Source: Hofstenia miamia (Eukaryota; Xenacoelomorpha; Acoela; Hofsteniidae). From it: DNA of 64,000 bases. The translations under genes and the position numbers were made by a program. Below are positions 51,171 to 62,835 of the stretch, piece after piece (within the stretch, counting starts at the first letter, position 1; each line of letters opens with the position of its first letter). The DNA is taken from assembly GCA_900660155.1 (NCBI GenBank), contig CABFPE010000211.1, positions 704,693-768,692 of the forward strand. The letters are read 5' to 3'. The notes below the pieces were generated by a model. That model was not told the DNA's origin. It ran no database searches and worked only from the letters and a program-made list of their open reading frames with translations.

Positions 51171-51768
51171 CATGTTAAAGAAGTATATCTGGGAAGCCAC
51201 CACTGAAACCAAGTTTCCTTCCCTTGACTCTGAGTACACCCTGCTGAGCACAAGCTGCCTCAATTGACAAGAGCCTGGGTCCACACAGCAGTTTCTAGAG
51301 CTGGTCAACCATTACAATGTACACATGAAAACTGTGATTACCTTTAAGCTCAAGAAGATGAATTATCCTGAAAGCAGCTACAACAAAATTACTGAAACCA
51401 GGATTCATGCTGCAAAAGATGGTGAGATCATTCCACTTACTGTAATAGAGCAGATAATGTGCTCTCCAGAGCAGTTTTACTGAGAAGAAGAGTTGTCATC
51501 CTGTTCAGCCATCAAAGTTTCACCCAGCACTAAGGCCGTCATTGAGGCCATCAACTTACAGAAATTCTCTGGCACTGCAACCTCTCTGATACCTATGCCT
51601 GCTTGGTCTATTACTGAGGATGAGCACATTCTTACTATCAAGCACCATCCAGATGAGTTTGCAGAAAAACTCTTCATCACTGACTGCATTATTGAGAGAA
51701 ACCAAGACAACAATATCTTAGGTCTCATGAAGTGGTGCCTTACAAAATGTTCTCAAAAGAAGAACTAG
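51171..51768 (+). pseudogene. Unrecognised former coding region, part 2
   Basis: Frame-shifted relative to part 1, it reads MLKKYIWEATTETKFPSLDS, then VITFKLKKMNYPESSYNKI and EINLQKFSGTATS-like sequence, with TGA at about 51268 and 51481. The clear frame ends CSQKKN at 51768. Charged residues and regular hydrophobic spacing suggest a soluble, helical protein. No family is recognised. Confidence 0.4.
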
Positions 51769-51854
51769 TGCTTCTACAATTGCCTGGGTGACAAATAGCC
51801 TTGGATGTAGAATGCACTACCTCTTGACTCTGTATTTCCAATGCACAAATCACC

Positions 51855-52895
51855 ATGCTGCACAAATGTAGACTAAGAAGTACATTCTGGAATATGATTA
51901 AAGAAGCCAAGATTAACTACCCTGTTACAATTGGAACAGCTACACTTAAGAAGAAAGTTGACTTTGAACAAGTCAAGACTAATACTGAGAAAAACAACTT
52001 GCTCTGCATACCTCCACCATGCCTAATGACACCATTAATTCTACCATCCTGGAGAGTGAAGAAGGGACACAAGAAAGTATCAGCCCACCTCTCTGACAAG
52101 ATCAATTATTTGTCAATTGCAGCTGAGATCACAAAAGCTATGCAAACAAAGGAGCATAAGGAGACATGGGACACCCTAATCAAAGGCAGAAATCCTGAGC
52201 ATGTTTATATTGATGGGAAGCTAACTATTAAAGACATTTTCCAGAAAGGGCAGCCTATATCAACTCAACTACAGAAAATTCACAGCAAAATCACAACTTT
52301 AGATCCACATGTCCTCATTTTGTTGCAAGCATCAGGTGACATGATGTGGACCAATAACATAGAAACCCTAACATGCTATTACAATGTTACTAAATGGATC
52401 AAAATTATCACAATGCTACAAGCCAAAATGACTGACCCAGAAGAGATGATGCCCCAACAAGTCAACAAGTATTGTTCACTTTTTATGGACCACACTACTC
52501 AGATGGGATCACTGTGAGACATGTTCATGCACTTCTACCCTAATACCCTGATCAGCTCAGAAGATGCTCACACTTCTGACACTGACACACTCATGACACT
52601 CATGACACTCATGATCACTTTGAAAGGCCTTGGTTATACAAATGTCTTTACAACACTTTCACAAGAAAGCTCAACAACTTGAGAAGAAACAGACCTATTA
52701 GCTCCCACCTGCCTGAAATTGAATTTTTCCATCTCCACAACAAAGCCATCACACAGACAGAAACCTTGATGCAGATTATGAGGCAACCCAGATATGCTGA
52801 AGTCTCATCCTGGGATGATGTTCTAGCAGCTGAAATAGTGGAGGAGACACAAAAGTTATTGTCAGGTCCCACTGTCCAACTACTACCACAAACTT
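51855..52895 (+). pseudogene. Unrecognised former coding region, part 3
   Basis: A 220-codon uninterrupted frame (51855-52517) reads MLHKCRLRSTFWNMIKEAKI and later KTKEHKETWDTLIKG-like sequence. After one TGA it continues to about 52895 through a short tandem repeat (CTCATGACA, 52590-52612) that encodes LMTLMTLM. It is followed directly by the polypurine tract. It is the longest open frame in the element outside RNase H. No family is recognised. Confidence 0.4.
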
Positions 52896-52903
52896 AACTG
52901 TGC

Positions 52904-52914
52904 AAATAGGGGCA
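52904..52914 (+). other. Polypurine tract
   Basis: The sequence AAATAGGGGCA sits directly before the LTR start TGTAGAGTCAC, the expected site for plus-strand priming. Confidence 0.6.
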
Positions 52915-53791
52915 TGTAGAGTCACTCAGGGCCCCTATTTTGATCCATTTATTTATTTTGATTATTTGGCACTCTAATTTAGTGTTATGTTATAATGATG
53001 TATTGATTTGTTGCTATCAATTTATCTATATCAATTTCTCCTATTTTCAAGTGCAGTAATTCAATCAATTTATTGTTTGTCCCTTTGATTTGATCTGACA
53101 TGTTATTGCTCATCCAAAGTTTTGTAAACACATACCAGGTAATAATTCACAAGATTTTCATAAATACATGAGGAACTTGTAGTTAATACACAATAAAATT
53201 TATTCTCACTTCAACAGTGTTTGCTTTTTTGAATTTGATTAACTTTGCTAACCCCTTTTAGATTTGTTATGGATTTTAACTGTGTCTGGGGCAACAACTA
53301 GCTCCTTATCAGATGGCAGCCCAAATCATGGTTGCTTTAAGATATGGCTACATGTATGTGTAGGGATTAACAAATTTTATTTGATCATTTCATTTTCATA
53401 CATGCACTTAAACAAAACACTGCAAATATAATATGCCATTGGCCAACATGAATGCATGGTAACTACATGCCTTTTGTTTTATTATTTACATGAGCTGAGA
53501 TAATAGAACACTGAGCTAAATTGTTTATTTGAGTTAGAAATTGATACTTGAGACACACAGTCAGCACTATGGTGAGTAAGGATGGCTTCCTAGATATGGC
53601 TTCAGCATGATGCTGTGTGAATTGGTTGCTGCAGGAAATATATTCTCAGTTGATAGTTTCTGTTTTTCTTTATTGAATTGGCAAACTACCAATGTTCTCT
53701 CTTTTGTTAAAATGCAGGTTGCTCTCTACAATGGCAGCCTTTGAGTTTCTCAGTACAGCTGGAGTAGCCTGAGCTCCCCTGTGATTCTACA
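52915..53791 (+). repeat. 3' LTR of the Gypsy-like element
   Basis: Starts TGTAGAGTCAC and ends GTGATTCTACA, giving the inverted TG...CA ends of an LTR. It contains an AATAAA-type signal region near 53190 and an AT-rich U3. It contains no CpG. Confidence 0.7.
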
Positions 53792-55139
53792 ATAAATAGT
53801 TATATTTCTAGATTTAATATGTATTAAAATTGGATTAATTTATTGTTTTGCTTACTTCTATAACTTATGTACCTAGAATTTTTTAAAATCCATTTTCAAT
53901 ACCTTTATAAATGTTTCAATTAATATAGACCATAAAGGAAATATGAACATCATAAATTTTTACAGATTATATAACAAGCAAAAGGAATTCTATTTGGCAA
54001 GTATTGGTGTTAAATATTGATAGGGCAATTTAGCTCATATGAATGAAATGCCAGGTGCTTACTCATATGGAATTAATTGTAAATTTTGTTGTATTTCTTT
54101 TCCAAAATGAAAATGACAACCATATAGAGTACTTCAACACTTATCCAAACCAATTAAAGTAGTCAAAGCATAATGTTGGGTATTGAAATTAAAAGTGTTC
54201 ATAATGAAAAATTTGACATGATGAAGCAAATCTGAGTTCATATTCAGATTCAGCAACCCCAAATTAGTTAGAATCAGTTGACAAAATTAAAACTGGACAA
54301 AAAAATTTTTTTGTTGGCCAGTGTTATTTATATGTAGGTCTAGGGATAATAATAAACTTTGTTTTCTACTAGGGAACACTTAGCTCATGATGGATCTTCA
54401 GCATGATGCTAGGTGGAATTGGTGAACACAACTCTTCTAGGAGTGCAAAGAATGTTAGTTATGTTTAAATACTGATCATTAATTTTGATGGAATGAGATT
54501 TGGACTAGGTTAATAATGTTTATTTCTAAAGCTATGAAGTACCCATCTGTTGGAGTTAGATAACTGAATGTGGAGTTTTACCCTAACCAGCCCCCTCTGA
54601 ATCTACAATACCAATATATTTAGTATGTTCTTGATTTGTATATATATAAATTCATGCAAATAAGGATGAAAACCATTTATTAAAAATTTTTTGGGCAATC
54701 ACTGCTTTGTCTTATTTACACATATGAGCTGCCTATGTATAGACAGTAGCAGGACTAGGCTAGGGCTGAACTAATTGAAAAAATAGTCCAGTATTTCAAA
54801 AAAAACTTACTATTCCAACACTGTGCATGCAAATCAACCTGATTACAGTGAATGCCATGTTATTTAGTATCAGATGCTCTTCTAAAATGTAGTTGAAGTT
54901 TCTAGTTTCAATTTTTAAATTATATTATAGGTTTCTAAAACACCCAACTTTGATCTATCATACTGAAAAATTAAAGAAATTTCTTGTAAGCACCATAAAA
55001 TAGTCTGAATTGGCATAAATATAAATAATTTCTACACTTCACCATAAAAATTAAATATTAATGTAGAATCAAGGGCTGGGAGCTATGCTAACACTAATGA
55101 AATCATTGTCACAGCAGAAGTTTGCAGAAGTGACCACAT
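53792..55139. repeat. CpG-free repeat DNA with a related LTR piece
   Basis: Segment 54340-54607 resembles the end of the LTR above (GCATGATGCTAGGTGGAATT, then CTGAATCTACAATA), so another relative is embedded here. The remainder is AT-rich with no gene. Confidence 0.45.
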
Positions 55140-55970
55140 TGTAACAGCCCTGATTCTAACAAGACTTAACATATAGAAAAACCATCAGTAATTCATCCAT
55201 GTAACTAGTATTTGTTTAGGAAACATCCAGGATGACCAATTTGTATGGCTTCCAGCCAAAGTGCTGTCCAGGGAAAGAGAAGTTTGTAACTTGCTTGATC
55301 ACTGCTACCTTATTTGTCTCATAACTTATTATCTAGCTCAATACAAAATAAACAACTCAATGATTTTCTTATCATCAGCTCACTAAGTAATAGCATGTAA
55401 TTACCATGCATTTGTGTTAAACAATGGTATAATATCATCACAGTGTAATCAATTATCAGTGCATGTACATGTTGCATTCAATTGAAGGGTTTTATTTTAT
55501 CTATACATAGCTGTACACATAGCCTAATGTGGTCTACAATTTGGGCTGCTTACTGTCTAAATGCTACACATTGAAGAAGTACTCCCAAATTGTCACTGGA
55601 AACTTAAATTTACACAATAATTATTATAAACATGACATATTGAAAAAGCAAAGTAAGAAAGAAAGTGGACAAAGTTGAGGTGAGATAAACTCTATTGAAC
55701 ATTAACTACATTGTTGTTCATATTTATACATTGTTTTAAAAAATAATTACCTGTCTTTGTTTACAACTTAAATCATGTGATCATATTTCCCTCACAAATT
55801 GAATTGAGCAACAAAATACACATAGCACCAGATCAAGGTGACATTATATTAATATTGCAAGCTAAACTTGAAATTTAATAACTTATGTCAGGTTGACGTC
55901 ATCATAAAGAATTGCAAATTAGAAAATAAAATAAAATAAAAATAGGCACAAGTCCACAAGTGACTCTACA
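55140..55970 (-). repeat. LTR-family copy with CpGs lost
   Basis: On the minus strand it starts TGTAGAGTCACTTGTGG and ends TGTTACA. It aligns with 39012-39874, and many CpGs of that copy are TG or CA here. A polypurine tract lies immediately upstream on the minus strand (55971-55983, CAAAGGGGGGGGCA), so it is a 3' LTR of a truncated minus-strand element extending to the right. Confidence 0.6.
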
Positions 55971-55983
55971 TGCCCCCCCCTTT

Positions 55984-57425
55984 GCTCAATTTAATTCTTT
56001 AGTAACAGTTAAAGGGGCAGACCCAACACTATTTGCTGATTAGCTTTGATCAATTTGATGGCTAATAATTTGTCCCAACTTTGAACTCCAACATACTGTG
56101 GCTCACAAGTTAACTGCATCAGAATCTCTCTCTGCATTACAACTTCATCTTTTAATCTGAAAAACTGCAAGCTAGGGAGTCTAGAACTGATGGGGCAATT
56201 GAGAAAATGAAAACAATGGATTCTAATTAGATTGCATTACCTAGAAAATAATATGTACCTGTGTTCCAAAGACTAGTTAAAATTCAACTAACACGTCAGA
56301 AGAAGCACAGTATTTAAAATACAATGCTGAACTTCTTTGGATGTCCAAAATAAACTATTATATTACTCAAAACCTTGTAAAAATGGAATATACACAGTGT
56401 AAACAAATGTACAAAATCAAATCTCTCTTGCGCAAAATTAAATTTCTCTTGAACAAAATTCAATGTCTCTTGTACAAATTTGTGAGTGAAAAGGTGTAGT
56501 GAGGCCATTATTGTTATCAACCAGATTAATATCTACTATGTTCTCTGGTGCCACTTTTGCAATCATGGCAGATATGTGTGCAAAAAATATGATGGACAAG
56601 AGTAGACATTCACCATGGTGAATTACAATTAATAGACATGTCTGGTGATTATGTTTATCACGAATTTTATCCTGTATGACAGGTTTCTTTGTTATATCAG
56701 ATTCTGTGTTATTATTGAACACGCGTTTTTGACCCAAATTAGAAGTAGGTAACCCCATTTCCTTTTGAATGTAGGATTTATTTTCTATAGACAATTGAAT
56801 GTATACACAATAGCTATAGCTAATTAGAGTAGGAATTAGATCATTTTTTCTCAAAATGTCTCTTGTAGGAGGGAGGCATTCCAGCATAAGTAAGAGTAAA
56901 GATCCTGTTTATATTATCTAGTATCTTTCTCTACCAATAGATGTAACAAACGATTCACTTTGGATATACAATCACAGATGTCGTCTTTTGTTTTCATTTT
57001 GTTTTTGAAGAAATTCATTCAATATTGCTTTCTAGTGTTTTCATTGTTGAAGTGCGCATTGAGTACCATAAGTGTCATAATCTGTCGACATATTTGGTCA
57101 TAGACTCANGGATTATTTATTGTAACACCTACTAAAACATCATGAATATTGGCAGTTACAAGATAAAAACTGACGAGATGACTTTTATGAAATAAGTTTT
57201 GTTTCCAATAAAAATAACATCTGGACTGGAACTTTTCATTAAACAATGTGAATGATTCCAAAAAATCAGCTAAGAAACATTTATTGGAAATTTTAGCTTG
57301 GCTAAACATGTTTCTCATCTGCAATTGGTCATTGTAAAGTTCTCGTCAAGATATACCTATTTCAGAGTATAAGAATATTTGTTTACATTATGCCACTTAA
57401 TCGGCATACTGATTATATATATATA
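55984..57425. other. No supported gene; short tandem repeat at 56405-56480
   Basis: Imperfect 23-bp units (AATTTCTCTTGAACAAAATT-like) occur about three times at 56405-56480. A 149-codon minus-strand frame (56887-56438) and a 72-codon frame (57324-57106) are open but unlike any family, without clear splice sites. They may be exons of an unknown gene or chance. A single N lies at 57109. Confidence 0.35.
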
Positions 57426-57427
57426 TA

Positions 57428-59038
57428 CAGTGGGTCAAAAAAGTATTCATAACGTTATGAAAAATGGAATAAAATTCAAATTTAAGATATTTAGAATTAG
57501 TTTTTCACCATAAAAAACTTTGCACTAGTTGCATAATGCAATTGTCTAATTGATCAAATACTAGATTTTCAAACATAGTGTGAAATGCAGAAGACATCAG
57601 TCAAAATTTGAAATATAGGAGTAAAAAAAGTGATGATAACTCACGAAAATAATCGTTATTGTAGCAGTTTTATTGTCAATGAAGACAAATCGGGTGATTC
57701 TCAGTGCTCCCATAGAGTTCTAGAACATTCTGGCACAACTAGAGAAGGTTACATGTTAACACCGGCGTTCCAATGTGCCATTCTGTAACAAGCAAGCATG
57801 CGGTACAGACATCTTCACTTTATTGCAATGATCAAGGTCAAGGAACACTAACTTCAAGTGAGTAACAGTATTGTCAGAGAGTATGAAGCAGGGAAAGGAT
57901 ATAGAAAGCTTTCAGAACAATTTAAGATTCCAATCAGTACAATACAGTCCATAATTAAAAAGTGGAAAGAGCAAGGTGCCGTCGGTAATTAACCAAGAAC
58001 TGGTGCTCCAAAGAAGATAAAACCTCGTGCTTGCTCCAAACTTGTTCGGATTGCGAAATGTAACCCCCGCGTAACCAGAAAAGAACTAGTAGAAGAAATG
58101 TCGTCAATTTGAGTGAATGTCACAAAGCAAACGATCACGAATGTAATGAAAAGCAAGGGACTACGCAGGTGCCAAGACCGGAAGGTTCCTCTACGTTTGC
58201 TACAAATATGTTGAAGAAAGAAGATGCATATTATAATAAAGTCCCGTGGTCAGATGAAACTAAAATCGAATTATTTGGCAATAATTATAACACGAAGGTT
58301 TGGCGGAGTCCAGGCACCACATACAATCGAAACAATACCCTACCAACTGTGAAGCACGGAGGAGGTAACATTATGATATGGGGGTTGGTTTTCTTCAGCT
58401 GGCCCTGGAGACCTCCACTCATAAAAGATACAAAGAACTCTCGAAAATACTGTGAAATTTTAGAAAATCACTTTTGCAGCTCCGCCAGAAGACTCCGCCT
58501 AGGATGTGATTCAGCAAGATAGCGATCCCAAACATACTTCGAAACTAACAACAGAATGGTTCAAAAGTCACCGCATTAATGATCTAGAGGGGCCTAGCCA
58601 GTCGTCAGACCTGAACCCCATAGAATATCTTTGGAAAGATTTAAAAATAAAAGTCGGAGAAAGGGGCCTATCGAACATTAAGGATTTCGGAGAAATATGC
58701 ATTGAATAATGGGGCAAAATTTCACCTGAGGGAATCATAAAACTTATTTCATGACCAAAGAGACTTTTGGAAGCTGTGCTGGCCAACAAAGTACATACAA
58801 CTGAGTATCAATAACAATTTCAAGTGATGTTATGAATACTTTTTTCACCCAGTTTTGAAACATATCGTTATTATGCTCGATTGGTAGACATATTAAATAT
58901 TTTTTCAATATTTTCTGTTAAAAAGTCATGTAAAATGTTGTTGGTAATGCATTTATGCTTGTCTGCTTTTTGTTACTACCTTATTTTTGAAAAAAAATAT
59001 ACTTTTTCACAACGTTATGAATAATTTTTGACACATTG
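57428..59038 (+). mobile_element. Tc1-type transposon with IR/DR ends
   Basis: Ends CAGTGGGTCAAAAAAGTATT (left) and CAATGTGTCAAAAATTATTC (right, reverse-complemented) are flanked by TA (57426-57427 and 59039-59040). Each end has a second, inner copy of the repeat (about 57620-57640 and 58829-58852), roughly 190 bp in, the IR/DR layout known from Sleeping Beauty-like elements. A broken transposase lies between. It keeps many CpGs, unlike the LTR block. Confidence 0.8.
57858..58815 (+). pseudogene. Tc1 transposase (frameshifts and stops)
   Basis: The sequence begins NSIVREYEAGKGYRKLSEQF and ISTIQSIIKKWKEQG, the first paired HTH, then a GRPKK-like linker (RTGAPKKIKPRA) and second HTH. The catalytic part has WSDETKIELFG (first D), QQDSDPKHTSK (second D) and QSSDLNPIEYLW, where the final E of a DD34E triad is present. 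Stops (about 57990, 58110 and 58520) and frameshifts make it inactive. The length equals a full Tc1 transposase. Confidence 0.85.
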
Positions 59039-59053
59039 TATATATATATACAT

Positions 59054-59084
<31 letters not shown>

Positions 59085-59438
59085 GGTATTTCTGTGGGTA
59101 ACACACCCACAAAGACAATATTACCAAACATTTTGAAATCGCTTCCAGGAATGCAGCACTTATCAAATATCAGTGATATGCCACAGCAATTTAGCACAAA
59201 AGAGCAAACTTTTACTGAAGGTCTTGTTATGTTTGAAGTTTTCCTGTCTCAATGGGGTGGTACAAAACAGAATGGAATTACTCAATTACATTTCTATTTT
59301 NTATTTTTTCAATATTTTCTGTTAAAAAGTCATGTAAAATGTTGTTGGTAATGCATTTATGCTTGTCTGCTTTTTGTTACTACCTTATTTTTGAAAAAAA
59401 AATATACTTTTTCACAACGTTATGAATAATTTTTGACA

Positions 59439-59446
<8 letters not shown>
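58896..59446. repeat. Duplicated right end of the Tc1 element
   Basis: The 148-bp sequence 58896-59043 recurs at 59302-59446, beginning right after a single N at 59301. Between them lies about 255 bp of AT microsatellite and unrecognised sequence. A long (AT)n tract follows at 59443-59487. Assembly duplication is likely. Confidence 0.7.
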
Positions 59447-59490
<44 letters not shown>

Positions 59491-59876
59491 CAGGAGGTTT
59501 CGTACTAAATTGTTCAAACTAAATGTGAAAAAGCCACAGAAATCTTGTTAAAATTGGGAGGTTCAGCCCCCAGCCCCTATTGTGCGAAACCACGGTCATT
59601 AGCAATATCTTGTGCTATAGTTCAAGTTCACCATTATATGCAATGTGAAGCTTGTCTTTTTGAGTCGATGTAATTCCAATCTTGCAAATAATAGAATTAC
59701 CACGGGTTGTATCTTCTTCGGGACAAATATCGTCTTGGGCAAATCTTAAACAGATAATATATATTAAAGTATAAATCAAAATATAGTTTGAATTGAATTT
59801 GGGTTAACAAAAAGTTTTTGCCAGAAGTGTTACTACATATTTGGTTTTCTAATTTCGAATTCACTATAGGTGAAGG

Positions 59877-60175
59877 CAGACTTGTCAACGAGCCGACATT
59901 TTCAAGCTCGGCTTTGAATGAGGCTCGTTTTAGCTCGGTATTTTTTTAAAAATATTGTGCTCGAAGAATTTTTTACATAGCTCTTCCTATTATTTAATAA
60001 ACATTTCTTAAATAAGATTATAGGAAATACATACTGACTGTAAAAAATAAGGAAATCTCCATAATCAAGTTAACAAGCAGAACTATAAACTTGATTTGCC
60101 TAAAATAGGCTCGTCTTGGGCTCGTTGTATATCAAATGCTGTGCTCAAGCTCGGCTCGGCTCGTTGACAGGTTTG
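59877..60175. mobile_element. 299-bp hAT-like MITE
   Basis: Ends CAGACTTGTCAACGAGCCGA and, reverse-complemented, CAAACCTGTCAACGAGCCGA form the inverted repeat. The flanks GGTGAAGG (59869-59876) and GTTGAAGG (60176-60183) agree in 7 of 8 bases. The interior has further AGCTCGG repeats in both directions and codes for nothing. Confidence 0.7.
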
Positions 60176-60183
60176 GTTGAAGG

Positions 60184-62175
60184 TAAGTAAATTTTGCCTT
60201 CAAAATGAATGTATTAGTTAATTGACTTTGCTAATAAATTCAGAAGCATTAGAAAGCCTTGTAAGACAGATTTCGATTTATTGAGTTCAATTATTCATTG
60301 AAAATTTAACAAATAGCCCATTTCTTCTCTGAAGGACATAATTCATTCGTGTGAACTAAAATGTATCAATTTTTATTATTAAGTATATTTTTATTTATGG
60401 TGATTTGAATGATTATGTAGTCTGAATGGCTTTAGTTAGATCTTGCAAGCGACTTCGAACGTCAGCTCCTTACAAAGGGTCTATTTTTACTCTGTTAATA
60501 GCGATTTTTCTGATTTGAATGAAAGGCGTCTAACAGATTTCTGCTCCAGAACCCGAACTTTTACAAAAAAATAATGAAATTAACAGCAATAAATCAATTG
60601 ATGATGCCCTTCTAGTAAATTTTAGTGCTGAAAAGTAAAAGGAGAACAACAACGCAAGTGATTCTCTCAGCAAGATATGATGAAAGTCTACAACCAAAAC
60701 ATAAGGCGTGTAACTCATGAATCGCACCAAAAGAATAGAAAGTGTTTGCTTTTAGTTTTTCTTAATTATTGCTGTTATAGTCATTTGGTTTTAAAAACGA
60801 AAAATTAAACGTTTTTTACAACGCTGTTACTTTTTCACGTTCACTTATATTGCAGCAACCGCAATGGGAGAAGCCAGAACGCATTATGTGTTGCTTGATC
60901 AACTCAGCCACGCACCACTGCTCATGATACTTTAGGTGATTATGGGATTTTCCAACAAATTGAGAATAATACTAGAAAATCGAAATGCATGTGCGAAAAA
61001 TGCAAAATTTATTTCATGTCACAACCCAAGCACAAACTGTTTTCATATTATCCCACGAAAACATAATCTTAAAACTTTTTTTTAAATAGTGTTTTGAGTA
61101 TAATTAATCATTTCGTATTAATTTAGCAGCTTCAAAACAACTTTCAAATGGTTTTTTCTAATTCTTGTTTTTGAAAATTAGCTTGATTTAGGAAGTTTTT
61201 GGTGAGAAATGTTCTCTGGCTTAGTGTAACCAGAAAAATACTTTTAGATTTATGGCATATTTGGCAAAGTCTTTGCATGGAGAGTAGGTGGAGGCGTTAG
61301 ATTCAAAATTTTGTTAAAAAACATCAAAGAGGCAAAGGAAAAGCAAGAACGTATTATGACAATTCCTTGTTAGCTCGGCCGGGCATCAGGGCTCAGGCTA
61401 CTTTGATCATTATCGGATTTTCCACCCAAATTGAGATCAGTATTGGAAAATCCAAATAAATTTGCAAAAAGTGCAAAATTTATTTATTTGTCAACTCAAA
61501 TAATTGTTTTCCAAGATTGTATATGGAGAGTAGGTTGAGTGCCTACACTAAAAAATGCTTAGATGCACATTTTATAAAAGGAATCCAAGAGATTAAGCAT
61601 GAGTAATGGGTACATTCATTGACGAAAATCAATATTTTTTCTAAAATTAATTTGATGAGTTTAATGAAAACGCAGTTCGCTTATAAGTGCGAATAATATG
61701 AGATTATATTTGTTGTGCGTCAAAAACACTATAAACAGTAATATTATTAGCAGTGGATTTCGCCGTGGCCCCAAAACAACATTATTTTCTAAAAAATGTT
61801 ACTGAATTGTTCAATAATTTTTGTAGCCTGTACACGTAGATTGGACCAAAACATATACAATGTCATGATATATATCATGCACAATTGCATTCAAAATTGA
61901 TTTAAAGTCAGTTGGTAACTAATCGTTCATTTTCTTACATCCAGAATGCAGTTGTGGAAATTCAATATTACTAAATATTTTATCCAGCTAAGCCACTGAT
62001 TATTTATGATTTAAAGAAACTGGTAAAAATCGTGGGGATTTTATTAGTCTATTTTATACAATGTAATTGTTTAAAAGTCTTTACAAACTTATAGATATTA
62101 TAAGTGAATAATTTTATCTTGCTTTCAATAACAAACACGTATGTTTGTTCGGGATGAAAATGGAGACGTGACATA
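60184..62175. other. Gene-free AT-rich DNA
   Basis: No exon, RNA gene or transposon terminus is recognised. Short direct similarity between 60860-61010 and 61330-61480 (TTATTGGGATTTTCCA-like and GAAAAATGCAAAATTTATTT) suggests an old degenerate duplication. Confidence 0.45.
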
Positions 62176-62179
62176 ATCA

Positions 62180-62835
62180 TTGCATTTGAAAATGAAATCC
62201 CAGATTTGTCAACAATTAAAATTGCTACTTATTACAAAGAAACGAATATTTCATGCTCGACTGTTTCTCACTAAAAAGCAACTAACTCAAATGAGCAATA
62301 AAGTTATAGACGACACGCCGAGGAGTCGGCTCATCAAGGATATAATGGCGATAAGCAATGTTCGCAAAGAGAACTCGCCTTCATATATGACAGCACTGTG
62401 AGTAATCTCAATTGTATGTTACAAAATTAAAACATTTATAACTTCAAAACCTGTGATGTCTGATGGTAGTCCAAAAATAATAATGGATGGCGAATTTTGC
62501 ATTCTGTTTTCATGCAATCATCTGCCACAAAATCAGTATTACTAATCAACATTCAAGGTAATGCTCCGGAATATGTTCTACATCAAACCTTAAAAGAAGA
62601 GCAAAAAGTTCTGGTTTGGATTGCAATATCCCCTGAAAGTGCATTTATCAATCCATCTGACTGTGCAATCACATCAGAATTAAGAAGTGCATTAAAGAAC
62701 GTGCATTGCAACTTATCGAGAAACATCATTCTAATAGTAGGTACTTGTTCTGACCGGACGTTTCCTTACTGCATTTGCAGAACTAGCCATACGATCCCCA
62801 AATCCCTCCCATTAAAAATTCTGGGGCAGCAATAA
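62180..62835 (+). pseudogene. Fragment of a Tc1/mariner-like transposase
   Basis: Two broken frames resemble the middle of a mariner-type transposase. The first contains KQLTQMSNKVIDDTPRSR, the second EEQKVLVWIAISPESAF, which resembles the KVMVWAGIS core motif, followed by a degenerate segment where WPDLASSHY would lie. No intact aspartate triad and no TIRs can be placed. Assignment is from motif memory only. Confidence 0.45.

Larger units (their letters stand above)
44030..53791 (+). mobile_element. Ty3/Gypsy-like LTR retrotransposon, CpG-purged
   Basis: The order is 5' LTR (end at 44728), primer-binding site, gag-like region, protease, RT thumb plus RNase H, integrase with a chromodomain-position SH3-like tail, an unassigned former coding region, polypurine tract, then 3' LTR (52915-53791). 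RNase H before integrase defines the Ty3/Gypsy order. The two LTRs match from AAACAYATACCAGGTAATAA onward but are diverged, so the insertion is old. No target duplication could be found because the left boundary is unclear. The element is riddled with TGA stops, many at arginine positions. Confidence 0.8.

Noticed and set aside
39012-55970. The two related LTR copies as the two ends of one 17-kb element
   Set aside because: Both are in minus orientation, but the polypurine tract lies outside the right copy and none precedes the left copy. CpG states differ sharply and no target duplication is seen. Two independent insertions are more likely.
59028-59351. Open frames made of Ile/Tyr repeats
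   Set aside because: They are translations of an AT microsatellite, and one spans an N.
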